Below are positions 4,247 to 5,020 of a DNA stretch of 5,020 bases, piece after piece (position 1 is the stretch's first letter; each line of letters begins with the position of its first letter). The notes beneath the pieces were generated by a model, which saw only the letters and a list, made by a program, of their open reading frames with translations, did not search any database and was not told where the DNA came from. Source of the stretch: Sabulitectum sp036743055 (GTDB lineage: Bacteria; Fermentibacterota; Fermentibacteria; Fermentibacterales; JCC-6); the NCBI GenBank assembly GCA_036743055.1, contig DAINQE010000087.1, forward strand, positions 1-5,020. Direction: 5' to 3'. Both the position numbers and the translations under genes were made by a program.

Positions 4247-5020
4247 CTATCGCAGCACGCAGAGACCCACCGTTTCCACAGCGCTCATGCTCTCCATCCT
4301 GCAGAGGTATATCCCAGGCGATACGCTTTCCCCTGATCCCGTCATGCCGTCCCATGCAACCGAGTGCTTGCCCGCTTCCATCGATGCGGACACCAGGGAT
4401 GCCACCTCCCGGCCAGTCATGTCGTATACCGAAACGGAAACCATGCCCGGCGAGGCAACGGTGAATGAGACCGAAGTGAAGGAGCTGAAGGGGTTGGGTG
4501 CCGCTCGAAGACCGAGCCCAGCAGAGGGGCCGAACTCGATGCCGGTTCCGTTTACGGTGAATGTAATGGTGTCCGCAGCCGCCGGCGAGCCTTCGGAGTA
4601 CGAGGTTACGATCAGCTGATTGGATCCCACCGACGCGAACAGGTCGTCAAGGTAGGTGTACTTCAGGCCGGTGCCGAAGGCGTAAAGGTTCCCGTCTGTC
4701 CCGGCAATGTACATAACGCCGTCCACTATGGAGGGGCTTGAGACAATGCCGTAGGGGCCGGAGGTGGTCTCGTAGCTCCAGATCACCGAACCGTCGGTGA
4801 TATCGTACGCGAACACATGGGCGGTCTCGTCGTAGTAGTTGCTGCCCTCGCCGAAGAACACCACTCCGTCGGCCACCCCAGGGGATCCGTGTATCACTCC
4901 GGGCACAGACCACAGGTAGCCTCCCGCGGCACAATCCATGGAGTGGAAAGAATCCACCTGGTCACCGAAGTAAAGCCTTCCGTCGTGATAAGCCGGAGTT
5001 GCCGAAAGGTATGTTCCCGG
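4247..5020 (-). CDS. Secreted PQQ-like propeller protein with C-terminal sorting-type domain, N-terminus cut by window edge
   Basis: The 257 visible residues stay open to the window edge, so the true start lies beyond 5020 and internal GTG codons such as 4957 are not starts. The first 120 residues carry PQQ-type propeller blades: AYHDGRLYFGD...MDCAAGGYLW, then ADGVVFFGEG...VFAYDITDGSVIWSYE, then SIVDGVMYIAGTDGNLYAFG. A linker with TITFTVNGTGIEFG follows. From about residue 170 comes a beta-sandwich module with APNPFSS, VSVSVYDMTGREVASL, AGKHSVAWDG, SPGIYLCRM and a terminal VGLCVLR. This module matches type IX secretion C-terminal domains and FlgD-like Ig domains, which sort proteins to the cell surface in FCB-group bacteria. 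The blade strands look structural rather than cofactor-binding, so an enzymatic PQQ dehydrogenase is not supported. The gene probably shares a transcript with the propeller-like gene downstream. Confidence 0.85.
   Translation of the reverse strand, partial: PGTYLSATPAYHDGRLYFGDQVDSFHSMDCAAGGYLWSVPGVIHGSPGVADGVVFFGEGSNYYDETAHVFAYDITDGSVIWSYETTSGPYGIVSSPSIVDGVMYIAGTDGNLYAFGTGLKYTYLDDLFASVGSNQLIVTSYSEGSPAAADTITFTVNGTGIEFGPSAGLGLRAAPNPFSSFTSVSFTVASPGMVSVSVYDMTGREVASLVSASMEAGKHSVAWDGMTGSGESVSPGIYLCRMESMSAVETVGLCVLR

Noticed and set aside
4179..4619. Plus-strand open frame of 146 aa at the boundary of the two propeller genes
   Set aside because: Thr/Pro/Ser-rich antisense frame that covers the sorting domain and the start of the next gene; no ribosome binding site or fold.

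Overview
The window is a GC-rich bacterial chromosomal segment with densely packed genes and frequent GTG/TTG starts preceded by clear Shine-Dalgarno sequences. The strongest taxonomic hint is the secreted PQQ-repeat protein at the right edge. It ends in an APNPF...VYDxxGREV...WDG...GIY module, which resembles the type IX secretion / FlgD-like C-terminal domain common in the Fibrobacteres-Chlorobi-Bacteroidetes superphylum and related candidate phyla. A member of that group, probably known only from uncultured genomes, is therefore my inference; no rRNA or marker gene is present to prove it. There are no tRNAs, insertion sequences, CRISPR repeats or phage genes.

Layout. (1) 1-1817, minus strand: four closely spaced genes reading leftward, namely two unrelated GNAT acetyltransferases (1293-1817, and 806-1279 which resembles AAC(3)-I), a 69-residue two-helix membrane protein (558-767), and a triple zinc-ribbon protein with two C-terminal membrane helices that runs off the left edge (1-485). 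(2) 1818-1953: a divergent control region. It holds a near-consensus sigma-70 type promoter for the rightward operon, overlapped at its -10 box and start point by a palindromic operator, and a separate 9-bp inverted repeat facing the acetyltransferase genes. (3) 1954-3276, plus strand: a translationally coupled three-gene operon encoding a six-helix membrane protein, a winged-helix repressor-type regulator (HTH_34-like) and a small HExxH metallopeptidase-like protein. (4) 3287-5020, minus strand: two exported beta-propeller-type proteins, convergent with the operon, with an imperfect hairpin at the junction.

The most interesting part is the 1954-3276 operon. Membrane protein, regulator and HExxH protein overlap by 8 and 4 bp and sit behind an operator-masked promoter. 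The architecture recalls sensor/repressor/protease circuits such as BlaR-BlaI or ImmR-ImmA and DdrO-IrrE, but it uses different protein families. I infer an autoregulated module in which the regulator shuts its own promoter; whether the metallopeptidase relieves that repression is a hypothesis.
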